From positions 1 to 33,025 of the forward strand of contig CAZQLM010000001.1 in the NCBI GenBank assembly GCA_964594175.1: DNA of 33,025 nucleotides. Reading direction: 5' to 3'. The translations under genes were made by a program, and so were the position numbers. Position 1 is the stretch's first letter; every line of letters starts with the position of its first letter. This document shows, piece after piece, positions 32,357 to 33,025 of the stretch. The notes below the pieces were generated by a model. That model saw only the letters and a program-made list of their open reading frames with translations, was not told the origin of the DNA and did not search any database. The stretch comes from SZUA-1535 sp964594175. Its GTDB lineage: Archaea; Aenigmatarchaeota; Aenigmatarchaeia; Aenigmatarchaeales; SZUA-1535.

Positions 32357-32438
32357 TTCAAGAGAGTTGGACTCCCTTATATTTGAACTCCCGTCAACCG
32401 GTCTGCAGCCGGTCGCATAGCCCCTCTGCCACCGCGGC
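32332..32438 (-). tRNA. tRNA-Cys(GCA) with a T-loop intron, CCA encoded
   Basis: Acceptor GCCGCGG pairs perfectly with CCGCGGC at the far end. TG, D-arm GCAGAGGGGCTATGC, anticodon arm ACCGG-CTGCAGA-CCGGT (anticodon GCA), and the T-stem strand GGGAG with loop TTCAAAT follow. The matching T-stem strand CTCCC appears only after 33 extra nt. Then come the acceptor strand, U73 (the tRNA-Cys identity discriminator) and encoded CCA. Without the insertion the tRNA is 74 nt and canonical. The 3' part overlaps the first codons of the sulfurtransferase gene on the same strand. Confidence 0.93.
32348..32380 (-). other. 33-nt T-loop intron of tRNA-Cys
   Basis: Sequence between T-loop TTCAAAT (32381-32387) and T-stem CTCCC (32343-32347); because AAAT occurs at both ends, the boundary can slide by up to four nt. 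It begins ATAAGGGAG, whose GGGAG repeats the T-stem strand and can also pair with CTCCC, and contains TCCA and TGGA that can pair with each other. A strict bulge-helix-bulge is not obvious. The start codon of the sulfurtransferase gene (32354-32356) is inside it. Confidence 0.8.
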
Positions 32439-32453
32439 ATGAGTAAAAAATTA

Positions 32454-32494
32454 CTATCCAAAGCAAAGATATTCACCTTTCACAATACCACCTC
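32454..32494 (-). promoter_or_regulatory. Strong ribosome binding site and nine-residue ORF before tRNA-Cys
   Basis: On the minus strand GAGGTGG (32488-32494) is followed four nt later by GTG 32483, opening MKGEYLCFG and a stop at 32454-32456, sixteen nt before the tRNA 5' end; it includes one Cys codon. GTG 32476, eleven nt after the site, is in frame with the sulfurtransferase through the whole tRNA. A tRNA gene needs no such site, so either a leader peptide, a long form of the enzyme or an ancestral start is marked here. Confidence 0.35.
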
Positions 32495-32588
32495 ACATAG
32501 GAATTAACAGGAATAATTTATAAATCTGATGGCAGTAGTTTTTATAAAACCTGAAATTAGAAAATCTGGCATGTGGAATGGATTGTAA

Positions 32589-32778
32589 ATGAACCGTGGG
32601 TGTAAGCTTCAAAGTAATGCAGAGATAGAATTCGTTGTGGATGGTGAGTTTTTTTCGTGATTTCGAAATCGAGATTTTAAAGCTTTACAAAAGCGGAAAA
32701 GTTAGGATTGCTCAAAGAAATTTTTTACCGAGATTCGATTGGACCAACAATTCCCTTTTGAATAGCTGCGCGTTTTAA
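32589..32778 (+). pseudogene. Broken short ORF between tRNA-Cys and tRNA-Tyr
   Basis: ATG 32589 opens MNRGCKLQSNAEIEFVVDGE and stops at 32660 after a run of seven T (32649-32655). Removing one T joins it to CGT 32656 and a further 40 codons, RDFEIEILKLYKSGKVRIAQ and on to TAA 32776-32778, giving about 62 residues that look like one small alpha/beta protein. The family is not recognised. The reading frame ends two nt before the encoded CCA of the opposing tRNA-Tyr. TATA-like ATTTATAA (32516-32523) and TTTTATAAAA (32540-32549) lie upstream. The rest of 32477-32588 holds nothing else I can support. Confidence 0.4.
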
Positions 32779-32796
32779 ATGGTCCCGCGGGCCGGA

Positions 32797-32842
32797 ATCT
32801 CTGGCTCGGATGGGTTGATAAGGGCGGGGAAGGCGCCCTTAT
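32797..32842 (-). other. 46-nt T-loop intron of tRNA-Tyr
   Basis: Runs from ATAAGGG after TTCAAA to GAGAT before T-CCGGC (boundary uncertain by one or two nt). It starts with a perfect nine-pair hairpin, ATAAGGGCG (32834-32842) and CGCCCTTAT (32818-32826) around a seven-nt CCTTCCC loop, followed by a 21-nt unpaired-looking tail. It shares its first seven nt with the tRNA-Cys T-loop insertion. Confidence 0.8.
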
Positions 32843-32864
32843 TTTGAACCGGCGGCCTGACGGT

Positions 32865-32907
32865 TTCTTTGCGAGCGCAGGCTACGAAACCGCGCAAAAG
32901 CGCAGCC
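32865..32907 (-). other. 43-nt canonical anticodon-loop intron (37/38) of tRNA-Tyr
   Basis: Inserted between G37 and A38, the standard archaeal intron position. It contains a GCGC-TTTT-GCGC hairpin, and its GGTTTC can pair with GAAACC, which spans the 3' splice junction and reaches the anticodon stem. This fits recognition by the archaeal splicing endonuclease. Confidence 0.85.
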
Positions 32908-32967
32908 CTACAGCCGTCCGCTCTTCCAGACTGAGCTACCGCGGGATATAAATTTGAAGTGAAGAAG

Positions 32968-32984
32968 GGTATTTAAATTTTTAA
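32968..32984. promoter_or_regulatory. Divergent AT-rich promoter (tRNA-Tyr / gene at 33005)
   Basis: The stretch contains the symmetrical ATTTAAATTTTTAA. On the minus strand it is 25-35 nt before the tRNA-Tyr 5' end, the TATA distance. On the plus strand it is about 30 nt before ATG 33005, and a Shine-Dalgarno-like GGTGAG lies between. Confidence 0.45.
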
Positions 32985-33004
32985 TCTAGGTGAGTTGAGT
33001 TGAT

Positions 33005-33025
33005 ATGCTCAATCCTCTATATATG
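33005..33025 (+). CDS. First codons of a gene running off the window
   Basis: ATG 33005 with GGTGAG (32989-32994) about ten nt upstream and a TATA-like element further up. Only MLNPLYM is visible, so no function can be given. Confidence 0.35.

Larger units (their letters stand above)
32780..32945 (-). tRNA. tRNA-Tyr(GTA) with two introns, CCA encoded
   Basis: Acceptor CCCGCGG pairs perfectly with CCGCGGG and starts with the C1-G72 pair typical of archaeal tRNA-Tyr. D-arm GCTCAGTCTGGAAGAGC, then anticodon stem GACGG, loop CTGTAG (anticodon GTA), a 43-nt insertion, A38 and CCGTC. T-stem GCCGG and TTCAAA follow, then a 46-nt insertion, T and CCGGC, the acceptor strand, A73 and encoded CCA. Removing both insertions leaves a regular 77-nt tRNA. 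AT-rich TATA-like DNA lies 25-35 nt upstream. Confidence 0.93.

Noticed and set aside
32332..32476. Long form of the sulfurtransferase translated through the whole tRNA-Cys gene
   Set aside because: The extra 40 residues are just a tRNA read as codons and resemble no domain; kept only as a possibility in the evidence.

Overview
The window is a low-GC archaeal chromosome segment. It carries a thermosome, archaeal-type GlyRS, PheRS and mevalonate kinase, FtsZ with a MinD-like ATPase, a FlaI/TadA-type pilus ATPase with TadC-like platforms, a DUF63 membrane protein, TrmB-like and ribbon-helix-helix regulators, tRNAs with encoded CCA and introns, and a C/D box sRNA. Many genes have a TATA-like element centred about 24-29 nt before the start codon, which fits leaderless mRNAs. 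The two large surface proteins and small pilin-like proteins recall DPANN or other small-genome lineages. No marker here fixes the phylum, so that placement is inference.

Layout. 1-1933: the tail of an unknown protein, then the thermosome. 1988-7668: a tight, overlapping six-gene operon for a type IV pilus-like machine (pilin-like protein, ATPase, two TadC-type membrane proteins, two more pilin-like proteins, the last with a large extracellular domain). 7665-9658 (minus): a cation/proton antiporter and a TrmB-like regulator. 9712-14947: FKBP/SlyD isomerase, FtsZ, GlyRS, a 58-aa ribbon-helix-helix protein, an unknown protein and a Mn-dependent pyrophosphatase. 14929-19176: a small membrane protein, tRNA-Phe, a cupin, a broken ORF, a C/D box sRNA, a Phe-rich mini-ORF and pheS-pheT. 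19178-22372: an anchored surface protein, MinD, a broken HExxH gene and an HTH protein. 22439-27917: mevalonate kinase, a 1203-aa surface glycoprotein and DUF63. 28020-30274: nitroreductase, a frameshifted Tat-exported metzincin flanked by a direct repeat, a MazG-like protein and a flavin reductase. 30279-33025: cysS, a ThiI-type sulfurtransferase, tRNA-Cys, a broken ORF, tRNA-Tyr and the first codons of another gene.

The most striking part is the right end. tRNA-Cys(GCA) is interrupted by about 33 nt in the T-loop. tRNA-Tyr(GTA) has a canonical anticodon-loop intron plus a second, 46-nt T-loop insertion. Both T-loop insertions begin with the same ATAAGGG after TTCAAA. The best start codon of the sulfurtransferase lies inside the tRNA-Cys insertion, and its first codons read through the 3' half of the tRNA. 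It then overlaps cysS by 4 nt, giving a tRNA-Cys / U8-thiolation-type enzyme / CysRS cluster in which tRNA and mRNA share DNA. tRNA-Phe also lies close to pheST.

Four short accessory ORFs (15923-16173, 21413-21755, 28567-29347, 32589-32778) each need one frame change to read as a single protein, whereas the long conserved genes are intact. They may be decaying genes, assembly errors or recoding, and sequence alone cannot decide. No CRISPR array, insertion sequence or rRNA gene was seen.
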